Origin: Lingula anatina
Lineage: Eukaryota; Brachiopoda; Lingulata; Lingulida; Lingulidae
NCBI RefSeq assembly: GCF_001039355.2
Contig: NW_019775444.1
Coordinates: 202,018 to 254,358, forward strand
Direction: 5' to 3'
DNA: 52,341 bases
The position numbers and the translations under genes were made by a program. This document shows, in pieces, positions 1 through 10,084 of the stretch. Below the pieces are notes generated by a model, which made no database searches, was not told the origin of the DNA, and saw only the letters and a list, made by a program, of their open reading frames with translations. Each line of letters begins with the position of its first letter. Position 1 is the first letter of the stretch.

Positions 1-138
1 GGGTTCGTTATCTGAAAAAGTGGACCTTTTACCATAAAATCCTCAAGTACATAGATCAATTTTTACCCAGAGTGGACCTTTTCCCAGCAAAAAGGGTGGT
101 TCCTTCGAACCCCCCGAACCCCCCTGGCTACGGGCCTG
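1..138 (+). mobile_element. Short DNA transposon, CAGGCCCGTAGCCAG family, right part
   Basis: The stretch ends in CTGGCTACGGGCCTG, the reverse complement of the terminal repeat CAGGCCCGTAGCCAG found intact at 41565-41579. Inside, the words AGTGGACCTTTT and CCCAGCAAAAAG recur in the same order in copies at 17667-17835 and 41233-41579. The left end lies outside the window. It has no coding capacity and is probably a non-autonomous element in intron 4 of transporter copy 1. Confidence 0.65.
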
Positions 139-659
139 ATATTTTTATCTAGACATAAAACAATTGGTCATTTTACGCTGTCCTGGACAGGGTTGTGACC
201 AAGTTGCACAAGCTTCACGTCTTGCTTAGGCCTCGTTTAACTTTGCTATTGATTATTTGTTTGAAACCGTTTTTATACCATTATCATGGTCTCTTTCGTT
301 GTAATTATGTCATAAATCACCTCTATACAAAACGTGTTGTAATTGGCAAGTGTCGCAGTGTCAATTTCTATGCATTTAGTTTTCTTACTTGATTAATAAG
401 GTAGGAAACTTATGTTCACCCAGAGAAATTGGGAGATATTCTGAAGTTGGCATAATCGGTATGCAACAATGGATACATGTAGAGGCCCGTTTTAAAAAAT
501 CTTTAAAAAATCTTTAAAAAATCTATCTATATATTTAAAAAATCTATTGAGCACCTCAAAAGTGTTAGAATTAATGAAAATATTAAGAAAGTGTTGAAAC
601 AAGTAGGAGTATAATACTGCTTTGTTTTTTTTTTTGTTTTTTTTTTTGTCATGCATTAG
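139..659. other. Non-coding, probably intron 4 of transporter copy 1
   Basis: No exon was recognised here. In copies 2 and 3 exon 4 lies about 410 bases upstream of exon 5, so the matching exon of copy 1 must be beyond the left edge or further away. The stretch ends in a T-rich tract (622-648) leading to the acceptor AG at 658-659. Confidence 0.5.
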
Positions 660-893
660 GTACTCTCCCATTGGTATTATGTTCTTGATCGCCTCAAAGG
701 TGGTAGAAATGGAGGACATTGGCCAGGTTTTGGAACAAGTGGGGTTCTACACGATAACGGTTCTGTCCGGTTTAGCCATTCACGCCATTGTGGTTCTGCC
801 GCTGATATACTTTATAATGACCAGGAAAAATCCTTTCAAGTTTATCTATGGCGTGATGCAGGCAATGGTAACTGCTCTTGGAACGTCATCAAG
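660..893 (+). CDS. Copy 1, exon 5
   Basis: 234 bases, the same length as exon 5 in copies 2 and 3. The acceptor AG is at 658-659 and the donor GTTTGT at 894. The exon begins with the last base of a split Trp codon and encodes SPIGIMFLI, a TM segment around [16 protein letters not shown], and the first serines of hairpin HP1 (GTSS). Confidence 0.88.
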
Positions 894-2483
894 GTTTGTG
901 GTGGTACTTCATGTTAATCCATTCATATAATCAGTCTGCCGATATCAGTGGTTGAGTTTCTATCACTGGAAGCCCTTAAACAAACACTGAACATGTGAAC
1001 TTGTTTAAAAGGGGTTTTTATAGACAATTGCAAGGCATTAGACAATCTTTGATATCAAAATATTAAAAAGTGTCAGTTATTGAGTGCAAGTCTAAATTCA
1101 GAGTTTTTGTAAAACATGGACTTTATGCAGCATTGTAAAATTCCTTGTATTAATGTCAGAGATAATTTTATATATATAGTAAGCGTACATTTCATTTTCT
1201 TATTTTCTTTTAACCCAGCTCAGCTACAATGCCCGTCACCATGACTTGTCTGGAAGAAAACAACAAGGTCAACCCGCATGCAGTTGGTTTCGTCATCCCC
1301 GTAGGTGCAACAATTAACATGGACGGTACTGCTCTGTACGAAGCCGTAGCTGCTATATTTATCGCTCAAGTCAATAACATTCCGCTTAACATCGGACAGA
1401 TTATTACAATAAGGTAAACAATGCCATTAAACTTAGATGTGGTAGTCGTGAAAACACATCTGGATCACATGCCGCAATGCATTGCACGTCAAATGTATAG
1501 AAGTGATTTGTCATAGGAATTACTGGATTACGAAGTTCCATGAAAATGATTTCAATTGCGATTTTATTTTTTCACATTTTTATCCATTCAAAAACTGTAC
1601 AAACTCTGTTAAAATACTTCTGAATTTGGTTTTGGCTATCATTTCTCTATTTTCCCCAACTGATTTGTTTTAATTTTTTTTCACTTCGTATTTCTTAGTA
1701 AATTTTTTTATCAGGTATAACGCGTCGTGTGTTGCAATCTAATTCTTCAGCATCACAGCCACAGCAGCTTCCATTGGGGCAGCAGGAGTGCCGCAAGCCG
1801 GTCTGGTTACCATGGCAATCGTGCTTACTGCAGTGGGGCTACCGCTAGGAGACATTCAGTTGATTGTTGCCATAGACTGGTTCCTGTAAGTGCATTATGT
1901 ATGTCGTTCTTGATGACATCTCAGATAGATTAAAATTTACAGTGGGGTTTTCATCAAAACCCTTTGTGTGTGTTCTCCCAATCGCGCATTTTCGGCATTA
2001 CTTTTATGCATAGACTTGCTGACGTATCAAATGTAATTTTTTCGATCCAAAATAGTTGTACATGTATAGTACCAAGAATGCTTAATAGCACATATGAATA
2101 TTTTCCCCATTGTATTTCCGGAGTGTTGAGGACAACTTCAGTACGTAATTAACGCGTATAACCCTCTTTTCATTGGTTTTAAAATAATATGTACTGTCGG
2201 TCACAAGTAATTTTCAATTATTTTATTTTTCAGAGATCGCTTCCGAACTATGGTGAACGTCATGGGAGACAGCATTGGTGCTGGCATCGTTGCTCACCTC
2301 TCGCGCAAGGAACTGGAAGAAGTCGCTCTGGAAGAGCAACAAAACGCTGATCGGGTGGCCGTTGAGATGAAACCAGCCATTGATATGGAAACAAGCAAAC
2401 CTACCCAAAACGGTGTCACCAATATGGCCTATGTACCTGCTGATCCGACAGAAAATGGTCGAGTGGCATCAACTAATATGTAA
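660..2483 (+). CDS. SLC1-family glutamate/aspartate transporter, copy 1 (3' half)
   Basis: Excitatory amino acid transporter of the SLC1 family, which takes up glutamate or aspartate at the plasma membrane using sodium and proton gradients with potassium counter-transport. Four exons are visible: 660-893, 1219-1413, 1751-1885 and 2234-2483, all joined in phase 2. They encode the transport core: HP1 with GTSSSSATMP, TM7 with NMDGT, HP2 with GAAGVPQAG, and TM8 with [12 protein letters not shown]. The residues equivalent to archaeal GltPh D394, R397, T398, N401 and D405 are all present, so this half looks functional. The C-terminus ends in STNM, a class I PDZ-type ligand like the ETKM end of mammalian GLAST. 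Exons 1-4 lie beyond the left edge. The EAAT assignment is firm; the exact orthologue is not. An AATAAA at 3680-3685 is one possible polyadenylation signal. Confidence 0.9.
1219..1413 (+). CDS. Copy 1, exon 6
   Basis: 195 bases after acceptor AG 1217-1218, donor GTAAAC at 1414. It completes HP1 (SSATMPVTM) and carries the TM7 signature [19 protein letters not shown], which binds sodium and substrate in this family. Confidence 0.92.
1751..1885 (+). CDS. Copy 1, exon 7
   Basis: 135 bases, donor GTAAGT at 1886. It encodes [18 protein letters not shown] of hairpin HP2, the extracellular gate, then the start of TM8 ending at DWFL. HP2 is canonical here, in contrast to copy 2. Confidence 0.92.
2234..2483 (+). 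CDS. Copy 1, exon 8 and stop
   Basis: It begins in TM8 with [12 protein letters not shown] (substrate arginine and sodium ligands intact). A cytoplasmic tail of about 60 residues ending STNM and a TAA stop at 2481-2483 follow. Confidence 0.9.
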
Positions 2484-2826
2484 CTGATTGGATATGTTTA
2501 CAAAACTGAACATCAGGATCTATTGATCCGAAAGCAATTAAATTAGGCACAATGTTAGTGCGTGTCATATTAAGTCTGTCCTCGTACCTGTATCAAAGGC
2601 TGTAAGCCAACGGAGCATATTCAGTCAAACCACCGTTATTTTGTGAACTTAATGTATTATCTCTTGCAAAAGTATTAATTTGTAATCGTTCCTGTCACTT
2701 CTATTAGACCTTGGTATCTTTCACTGCAATATAATAATCACTTCACCAAGTAAAACATCCTTCTGTAGCCCCCAGTCCAGTTAACCATATACATGTAATG
2801 TGGCCATAAAGACCAAGAAGTGTTAC

Positions 2827-3051
2827 ACCCCATTTCCATAGATTTTTAGATCGATCTATCCCTGTGGGGAGTCTCACTAGATTACTGTCAGCTTGGCCGG
2901 CTTAGGCGTCTGTCCCGCCTACTAAAAGCTGTAAGGGGGTAATTAACTGTGGTGCCCGCTCGGCTGACTGCAATTTAGCGTGAACCCCCAGGGAGTTAGG
3001 TCGTTCTAAAACTTAATCTTTAGATCGATCTAAATCTCTGGGAAAGCACCC
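2827..3051 (+). mobile_element. TTAA-flanked inverted-repeat element, copy A
   Basis: The ends carry AGATCGATCT in opposite orientation about 20 bases inside each terminus, next to TTTCCATAG on the left and CTCTGGGAAAG on the right. A TTAA follows at 3052-3055; the left flank reads TTAC. A second copy lies inverted at 23496-23710 with the same internal words (GTCTCACTAGATTACTG, CCCAGGGAGTTAGGTCG). TTAA targets are typical of Kolobok and piggyBac elements. It is non-coding. Confidence 0.65.
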
Positions 3052-3733
3052 TTAAATGAATGGAACGTCGCCGTGTCGTCTTCGAGACGTCTTCGAGATG
3101 TGCCCAACATCTGCATCTCAGACCTTTTTTCACTTCATCCGAACCTTACCTTTACTCTACCTGAAACAATAATGATGTCAGAAACGGGTTCAGAAATCGT
3201 GCCGAGACGTCTTGCATGCGTTTCCAAGAACTACAACAGCCAAAGGACTGAAATACAGTTTTAGATCGCACGGTTGTTATCTGCACCCACAATTATTAAC
3301 TGCGACTAAGACAATGCTTTGCATATGTAAGTTCCAATGATACATTGGCATTTAAAAGCCGCGAGCACTATCCCCAAATAACTGTGTAAAACTTTCTTAA
3401 TTGTTATGAGAACTGTGGGAAGTTCTTTCCAAAATAAGTAGATGCATCTAATCACACCTGTTGTCAACTGATCATACGGATGAAAAAATGGAAAATTGAA
3501 AAAAATGAAAAAAAATTAATTAATTAAATGAAATAAAAACAGGTTAGGGTGTTTAAATGTTTTAACATTAAGGCGAAAACAAAATAATTCACTGGTAACT
3601 CAAAACATATTTAGAATTTTTTTTATAGAGCTTGTTATAATACAATGTAGCTCTCTGTGCCACAAATACTGTATATAGAAATAAACCACACATATCCAAT
3701 TTAATGACTTTTATTGATACTCTTATTCAATAA

Positions 3734-3814
3734 CAGGTCTGCAGCCAGCAATTTCAGGGTAGGGGGTCTTTTTTCTGGAAAAGTGGACCTTTTTGCTGCG
3801 GAACTTACGTGTGC
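3734..3814 (+). mobile_element. CAGGCCCGTAGCCAG family element, left part only
   Basis: It begins CAGGTCTGCAGCCAGCAA, a diverged form of the family terminal repeat, and runs through AAAAGTGGACCTTTTT before the similarity stops. The right half is missing. Confidence 0.5.
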
Positions 3815-4499
3815 TTTAGTACCGCTTTTTTATAAAAGAAAAAAGGCAAGTACCGTGTACCAAATTCATAAGTTTTATTAGTCGTGTCAGCCATTTTGAG
3901 CAACAGTGTATTATTACTGCCTCTATTCAGTTGTTCATGAAAGTAATTTTTTGTCTGTTGCTTACATATGTAAGCTACCGCCGTGTGCCCTTTGGTAGAG
4001 TTATTTTCTTTATGTGATGTAATGTAAGGCATTTCCGTATCTGAAGACTCTTTGTTGGAATTCTTTAAGCATAGAATGATTTGTATGAAGGTTATTCATA
4101 CAAGGCATCACCAGTTTTTTAAATAGAATATGGCGTAGTGGCATCAGATAAACTTTATATAATATCCCCTAGCATGATTTCTTTACACGTCCGTTACGGC
4201 TTGCTGCAACATTTAAGGTGGGATAGTTTTAGAAGAGAGCCATATGTCCTAAGGATCTAAAACTATAACATAAATATATTATATTTACATATCTGTGGAG
4301 GACATGATGAAGGATTTTACTGCCTTTAAATTGTATTTAATTGAATTAGTTGCAAAATAGCAATATATTTTTGTATAGTTGATAGAAACTTAGTGTTGTC
4401 TTAAGTGTAGCGCATGCCACATCGAATAGTCTTTTTTGTAGTAATGACCTCGTCTCTCTATGTTTTATACAATGGAAACATAAGAGTCTTCTGTACCCG

Positions 4500-4646
4500 C
4501 GAACCCAGGCAGATGAATAAAGACCGTTTTATTCCTCACACGGTGGAATCTTAGAATTCAAAAAGTTAACGAGGTGATTTGGGACATTTGAAACAGGAGA
4601 AAGAAGAAGAATTACGACAGGAAACAGGCAGTTCTTAAAGACGAAA
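4500..4646 (+). promoter_or_regulatory. Probable promoter/5' UTR of transporter copy 2
   Basis: The block aligns with 14305-14479 upstream of copy 3: shared words in order are CCCGCGAAC/CCCGTGAAC, CAGGCAGATGAATAAAG/CAGGTAGATAAATAAAAG, TTCCTCA, AAGAATTCAA or similar, GGGACATTT/GGGGCATTT and GGCAGTTCTT. Intron sequence between the copies has largely diverged, so conservation here suggests promoter or leader function. The AATAAAG at 4516-4522 is at best a weak TATA-like word. Confidence 0.4.
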
Positions 4647-5121
4647 ATGAGTAAAAATCAGCTTGGCAAACACCGGTCGAAGGCGAGAAGATGTTGGGAA
4701 GCTTTTCGCCCACATCTGATGGTTATAAGTATCATCTTAGGCGTGACTTCAGGGATCGTCCTAGGGGCCGGGCTACGCACGCTGGACCCGCCCTTGACCG
4801 CGCAGCAGGCAAAGTACCTGAAACTTCCTGGGAATCTCTTACTGCGTATGCTGAAGATGTTGATCCTGCCATGGTCGTTTCGAGTCTTATCTCAGGAATA
4901 GCCTCCTCACTCTCGTCCTCCACGGGAAAAATGGGCGTTAGGGCGATCGCCTATTTTTTGTGGACCACCCTGTTTGATGTGGTCTTTGGCATAGTTCTGG
5001 TCGTGACCATACAGCCAGGAAATAGAGGGGAGGCTGAATGCCCCGAACCCCCTTGTGTTAACAGAGCTGACAAGGTCGTGAGAGATGTCGAGGCCTTGGA
5101 TTCTCTACTGGATTTAGTGTT
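4647..5121 (+). pseudogene. Copy 2, exon 1 (frameshifted)
   Basis: The ATG is at 4647. It encodes the N-terminus, TM1 ([19 protein letters not shown]) and the start of TM2, then loses frame: 475 bases against 476 in copy 3. After the shift the original frame continues open to the exon end ([16 protein letters not shown] is readable), so a single missing base explains the break. The donor is GTTAGT. Confidence 0.85.
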
Positions 5122-5169
5122 GTTAGTTTAGGACACACGGGAAGAAACTATGTAGGCCTATGATTTAAA

Positions 5170-5229
5170 AAATAATAATAACAATAATAATATTAAAATA
5201 AATAAATAAATAAATAAATGAATAAATTA
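5170..5229. repeat. AAT / AAAT simple repeat
   Basis: AAT-type repeats are followed by about seven AAAT units in intron 1 of copy 2. Confidence 0.9.
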
Positions 5230-5377
5230 TAAAAAGATTGTGCTCTTCCGTCAATTTTATATGTTCTTTAAATTTTCAAAAGCAAGATTTTGCGAAACAA
5301 GTTTTTGCATACATGTTCAATCTACTGGTAATCTTTAATTTACGCCATTTGGGAATGTCTTGCTTTTCTTATCTTAG

Positions 5378-5420
5378 GAATTGTTTTCCAAGTAACTTGA
5401 TTGAAGCTGCATTCCGCCAA
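5378..5420 (+). pseudogene. Copy 2, exon 2
   Basis: This 43-base micro-exon has its acceptor at 5376-5377 and donor GTAAGT at 5421. With the split Leu codon it reads [15 protein letters not shown], matching the family segment that precedes TM4 (RNMFPENLVEA-type). Confidence 0.8.
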
Positions 5421-5715
5421 GTAAGTTATTTTTCAACTTTGGAAACTGATAAGCTAGATAAAACAACACACATTCGGGCTTAAGACACCTTTATTCCTAC
5501 ACCTCTAATACTACTGTAAACTACTGAACAAAGGCATAAGATGGTTGTGCCTTGTAATACATTTAAAAAGCCCAGTGTCTTTTGCACGATAACTTCAAAA
5601 ACAAACAAAAAAATTAGTAGCCTACAGATAATACATTGCACTGTTCATGTACTATTAATCTGACGGTGAACTCTGCATGACTTGCTGCTGCCGCTGTGCA
5701 GTTTAAAGCTGTGAA

Positions 5716-5809
5716 TGGCCGTTGGGTAGTTACATGTGACCAAATTGAAACGAGGCAGCTGGTTCTGATTGGACTGGCCGCTGGTCAGTTACACGTGACC
5801 AGCTGAATT
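5716..5809. repeat. Two-copy direct repeat with E-box-like core
   Basis: TGGCCGTTGGGTAGTTACATG is followed 59 bases later by TGGCCGCTGGTCAGTTACACG, each leading into TGACCA. The second copy holds CACGTG inside an inverted pair CTGGTCA/TGACCAG. It lies in intron 2 of copy 2; function is unknown. Confidence 0.5.
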
Positions 5810-6234
5810 GCTATAACAAAGAGGGTGCGGGGATAAAGTTCCCTAGGCAACCCTCCTGTGTGAGTTTAAAATACCATTTAGTTTAAATGGGCACATTTAA
5901 TAAAATCTTGCGTTATTTCCACTACTGTTGGATGAAGCTGATTTTTCGCGCTATAGTTTTACATGTAGCAAAATAAACGGGTGAGATTTATTGTGAAATA
6001 TCAGCAAACGAATTATGTTTTTAGGATAAAAGACAGCTGAAAAAGCATTCATGATAATGCAGTTGAACAAGTCACTCCGGAATTATTTCCTAATTTCAGA
6101 ATAATGAAATTACACGTTTAAATACAAATAGTTCTGCATCAACTGCCGCATTCAGTATGTTATATTATTTCATCTGTGATTAGTAACTATATCAGAGGAA
6201 TCATTTGAAAATGCTTTGGATGCATTTATTTTAG

Positions 6235-6409
6235 ACGGCAACTGATATCAAGAAGTCGGTGGGTTATAATGAACATGCCGTTGACATGTCCCAACTCAAC
6301 GACTCGTTGCACAATTTGATAGCATCAATAGACCCAGAAGTGTACCATCAAAAAGCTAATATTTCCGAAGTGATGCAGAGAAATGTGACAAATACAGATA
6401 ACGTTACCG
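6235..6409 (+). pseudogene. Copy 2, exon 3
   Basis: 175 bases, in frame, encoding the extracellular loop around TM4 with sequons NIS, NVT and NVT near its end ([19 protein letters not shown]). Donor GTGAGC. Confidence 0.8.
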
Positions 6410-6962
6410 GTGAGCTTGTTGTGTTTTTATGTCTTTTGAGCAAAGATCTGTAAAAGAAGGGTTACAATAATCAATAGAGATTAATTAATATATGTATACG
6501 TATATGTATACGTCCCTCGCACGTAGTCCGACTTGCAGTGCGCTCATCCACCCGCACATTACAAATAGTCTTCATATTGTTATTACTGATATACAAAAAT
6601 TTAACTCTTATACAGAGAGTGACTCTACACCTTTATAGATGCTCTGTGCTAGTGGAATGAATCCCATGAAGTCGCAGGGAATATCTGATTTGGAGATGAA
6701 ATCGCATTTTATCCCATGAAGAAATTTGTAGTTGATGTACTATGAAATACCTTAACACCCGTGCGTTAACATATATGCGTGGATATATGCAGTGCTATGT
6801 CTTCAATCTTTGGGACCGTAAATATGCGCATTGCTTAGAATCTTTCACATAAACATATACTGGGTTAGTCTTTTGTTTCCGGTAAAGCTCACTTAATTGG
6901 CATTATTTTATTTAGGCAGTGTGAGAGCCAACCACCTCTAAGCACCATTGTTCTTATTTCAG

Positions 6963-7167
6963 AAACACAGTTCTATGTAAATGTCTCATATATCGTGAAG
7001 TCCACTTCTACTTGTAGCAAAGACGGGATGAATGTGCTAGGGTTGATCGTCTTCTCTGTCGCACTCGGTATTGTGATCAGTAAATTGGGTGAACGCGGAG
7101 TTCCCCTCAAGAATTTCTTTACTTCGTTATGCGATGCTGTGCTTGTTTTAATTCATGCCGTTTTATG
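6963..7167 (+). pseudogene. Copy 2, exon 4
   Basis: 205 open bases, with [16 protein letters not shown] (TM5 region) and [15 protein letters not shown]. Donor GTAAGT. The residues after KSTST are CSKDG rather than GTKDG in copy 3. Confidence 0.82.
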
Positions 7168-7573
7168 GTAAGTGGAATCATTTTATGTCATTTTATCTGT
7201 TTATTCAACTATCATCTTTTCCTATCAGCTTTTTTCTCGTCAACAACTTTTACATTGTAAATTCTGAAATGTGGCAGTTGATTTTTTCTTTCATTTTTAT
7301 GGTGTTGTATGAATGTAGCCCTGAATTGTTGATTCGTTTGTTTGCTGGATTTATTCCATATTAACCCGACTGTTTAAGAGATACATACGTTTCGAAATTC
7401 CATGTTCATTTTTCATGCCATTTATTATTAAAAAAAATAAACCAATGAACAATATATTGGCGCAGAAGTCGATGATTCCTATTAAAGAATAATTATAGCG
7501 CGTCATGCCTATATGCCCCACCGTAGCGTGCGCACAATAATACCTTGAATTTATGCGCCATTTTTCATTTCAG

Positions 7574-7807
7574 GTACGTCCCGATCGGCCTGTTCTTTCT
7601 GATTGCAGAAAGAGTGGTTTCCATGGACGACCCTGCTCGTGTGCTGCAGCAGCTTGGTTACTATATGCTGACGGTCATAATCGGTCTTGTTCTTCACGGT
7701 TATGTTCTCCTACCGATTACTTACCTGATCTTTGTTCGGAAGAACCCGTACAAGTACATTTACGGGGTTCTCAAGGCGATTTTCACGGCTCTAGGAACGG
7801 CCTCTAG
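7574..7807 (+). pseudogene. Copy 2, exon 5
   Basis: 234 open bases: [21 protein letters not shown]6 and the start of HP1 (LGTAS). The last 80 bases differ from copy 3 at only about one site. Donor GTCAGC, as in copy 3. Confidence 0.82.
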
Positions 7808-8171
7808 GTCAGCTATATTCTTGGCATAAAGTGCAATTATTATATGGGGAAATATTTTAGGTCGATATCTCTCAACACAATAAGAAGAATTAATATTTGT
7901 ATATGTATTTAAAATCTCTTATAGGGCCCTTTTTATATTGACTTTAATTATTATAATTTATGATCATATTACTTGTAATAAATAAATAAATACAACTGTA
8001 TTTGCATTGGAATAATATGCTGATTTTAAGTACTCGTGGGCAATTTTGACATTATTCATTATATATACCTTAAAAGCATTGGTAAAGACAGGAATGTTGG
8101 CAAATGTACAGCCATTTGCAATGCACCTTTATAAAAACTCGAAATTGAAATTTATAAGTTTATGTTTTTAG

Positions 8172-8366
8172 TGCTGCGACTATGCCTGTCACAATGCAGT
8201 GCTGTGAAGAAAACAACGGTGTTCATGAAAAGGCTGTGGACTTCGTAATTCCGATCGGTACAACAATCAACATGGACGGTACCGCTCTGTATGAAGCTGT
8301 GACATCCATCTACATTGCCCAAGTCAATAATATCCCACTGAATTTTGGTCAGATCGTTACTGTCAG
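8172..8366 (+). pseudogene. Copy 2, exon 6
   Basis: 195 open bases with [14 protein letters not shown] (HP1; one serine changed to Ala against copy 3) and [20 protein letters not shown] of TM7. NMDGT is intact. Donor GTACAG. Confidence 0.82.
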
Positions 8367-8711
8367 GTACAGTTATGGTTGTCGTTGTATTACTTTTCAG
8401 AAATTGGAAAAACTTACATGTACATGTACAATATTTAATCCGAGTATTTAATAATACAAGCATACATAACCATCGAAAGGGTAGACAAAAAATACCCCGC
8501 CCCTTAATTTGCCACTGATAATTCAGCTACTGGTATGACAGGCCAACGTTCATGTATCAGTAGGCCAAACATCTATAAAATCATATTTTCTTATATTCAT
8601 TCGTCATAAATATTAATGTTATTGAGTGTTCATTTTGGTTAACTCTCTTAGGTTGAGATAAATGTGGTTTCACGTTAAACACGTAAAATAGACTGCATTA
8701 TTAAATTTTAG

Positions 8712-8843
8712 CATCACTTCAATTGCGGCGTCCGTAGGAACAAGCGCACCACAAGCTCCCCTTATCACCTTGGCAATTGTGCTCACTGCTGTAGGTTTGC
8801 CACTGAATGATATTCAGCTCGTCCTTACCGTGGATTGGTTCTT
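8712..8843 (+). pseudogene. Copy 2, exon 7 (HP2 shortened)
   Basis: 132 bases against 135 in copies 1 and 3. The missing codon falls in the HP2 tip: SVGTSAPQAP here versus [11 protein letters not shown] in copy 1. The donor TT|GTGATT lacks the usual G at +5. Confidence 0.82.
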
Positions 8844-8960
8844 GTGATTAAAGTTTAACTCTTTATTGAAAACAAAACTGATTAGTTAAGCAGATAATAT
8901 AGTGCACAGTTAATTCATGTAGTTAACTTGCAAAATGAACAATGTATTGTTCTTTTCCAG

Positions 8961-9144
8961 GGATCGATTGCTAACAAGCGTGAATGTGTTGGGTAGTGCC
9001 ATTGGCGCTGGAATAGTAGGACATCTATCCCGTCATGACTTGAACAAAATGAACACAATTGAAGAGGCGGTGGCAGTTGAAGCTGGGAATGCATCCGATA
9101 GCAGAGTCGATTTGACCAGTGAAAATGGTTACATGGACGAGTGA
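8961..9144 (+). pseudogene. Copy 2, exon 8 (early stop)
   Basis: It reads DRLLTSVNVLGSAIGAG, where copy 3 has [17 protein letters not shown], and ends NGYMDE at TGA 9142-9144. In copy 3 the same position is TCA and the tail continues to DTRM. Confidence 0.82.
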
Positions 9145-9965
9145 TATATACATGCTGTTATCATATTGGGATTTAATATAATAACAATTAATACATATAA
9201 TTATATAATTACATAATTATTGATGCTTTACAATGACTAGATTTTTTATAGCCTAGAATTGTATCAGTAAAATATAACTAAATGATATCAACTATAATTA
9301 TATAATTCCCATTATTCTGAAGTAGCCATGATTGACAGCTCATTTGGTGAAGACACAATTCAGACAATTGAAGAATTAATTAACGAATTACTGTATTTAT
9401 GGAATAGGAAGAAATACTGAAACTTAACACATGCTACCGCGGAATAAGACACCCGTAATTAAATATGTTATTTTCTATTTGCATATATGATGCCTTACTG
9501 GATTGTAGGGCCTACTACTGATGGAAACCATTTAATAAGGATAGTTCATAGAAAATCAAAAGAAACCAAAAAGCCTTTTATCTGCCCATACACATCATAG
9601 AAGTAGGGATCTTAGACATTTCTACATGTATAGAAAAACGCAAAATAAATTTCTAAATTATACTGATACTTTCTTCAAGAATTTTCTTACAAGACCCCTG
9701 GTAGTTATAGTGATCCCAGTTAACAAATGTGTTTCAGTTTTCTATTAGTTTGATAAACCCTTATCTGAAACGAGGTAGGTCAATATCGGACCTGAATCTA
9801 TGGATATATAAATAATAATGATAATAATAAATTTTCCTGTGAGTGGTTATGCACGAATAATGTGTATGCTTTTGAAGACTCGAACCCCGTGCATTTTACC
9901 TGAACCGTGTCTTTTTTTTAAATACTTATGGGTTGATATATCACATCTTTTAATAACCTTTCTCA

Positions 9966-10084
9966 CTAAGTTAAATGTGGAGCGCTATTTAACTGTGATT
10001 ACATCGCGGAAGATCAAGAATGCCTTATCACGGCTCAGAACGTCTTGTCATGACTTGAAAATCGAGAGGGGCAGACATCAAAAT
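9966..10084 (+). mobile_element. LINE-type reverse transcriptase C-terminal remnant
   Basis: One open frame reads ERYLTVITSRKIKNALSR followed by LRTSCHDLKIERGRH. This matches the pattern in many non-LTR retrotransposons (basic, then a FRLSxHxLxIExGR-like stretch before a Cys-rich motif). The expected CxxC after GRH is not clear, and no RT or endonuclease part was found, so this is a short decayed fragment. The family call rests on remembered motif shape only. Confidence 0.45.

Larger units (their letters stand above)
2484..4499. other. Copy 1 3' UTR and intergenic spacer
   Basis: No gene was recognised. The stretch holds a TTAA-flanked element (2827-3051), a partial CAGGCCCGTAGCCAG element (3734-3814) and a candidate AATAAA (3680-3685). 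Around 4155-4220 the words CATGATTTCTTTAC and GCAACAT also occur upstream of copy 3 (about 13970-14015), so the duplicated unit reaches roughly 500 bases upstream of the start codon. Confidence 0.5.
4647..9144 (+). pseudogene. SLC1-family transporter, copy 2 (probable pseudogene)
   Basis: All eight exon equivalents are present: 4647-5121, 5378-5420, 6235-6409, 6963-7167, 7574-7807, 8172-8366, 8712-8843, 8961-9144, with the same phases as copy 3 (2,0,1,2,2,2,2). Exon 1 lacks one base relative to copy 3 near 4869-4874, just after MLKMLILP in TM2, and runs into TAG about ten codons later. The exon 1 donor is GTTAGT and the exon 7 donor GTGATT, both weaker than in copy 3. HP2 is one codon short (SVGTSAPQAP). 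In TM8 the substrate arginine is Leu (DRLLT) and the sodium-ligand Asp is Ser (VLGSA). The tail stops at a TGA where copy 3 has TCA, losing the PDZ ligand. Exons 2-6 remain open, so decay is recent; a base error could explain the frameshift but not all lesions. Confidence 0.85.

Noticed and set aside
4691-5131. Open frame in exon 1 of copy 2 offset from the ATG frame
   Set aside because: Its first part is an out-of-frame reading of the transporter exon and its second part is the true transporter frame after the missing base; it is not a separate gene.
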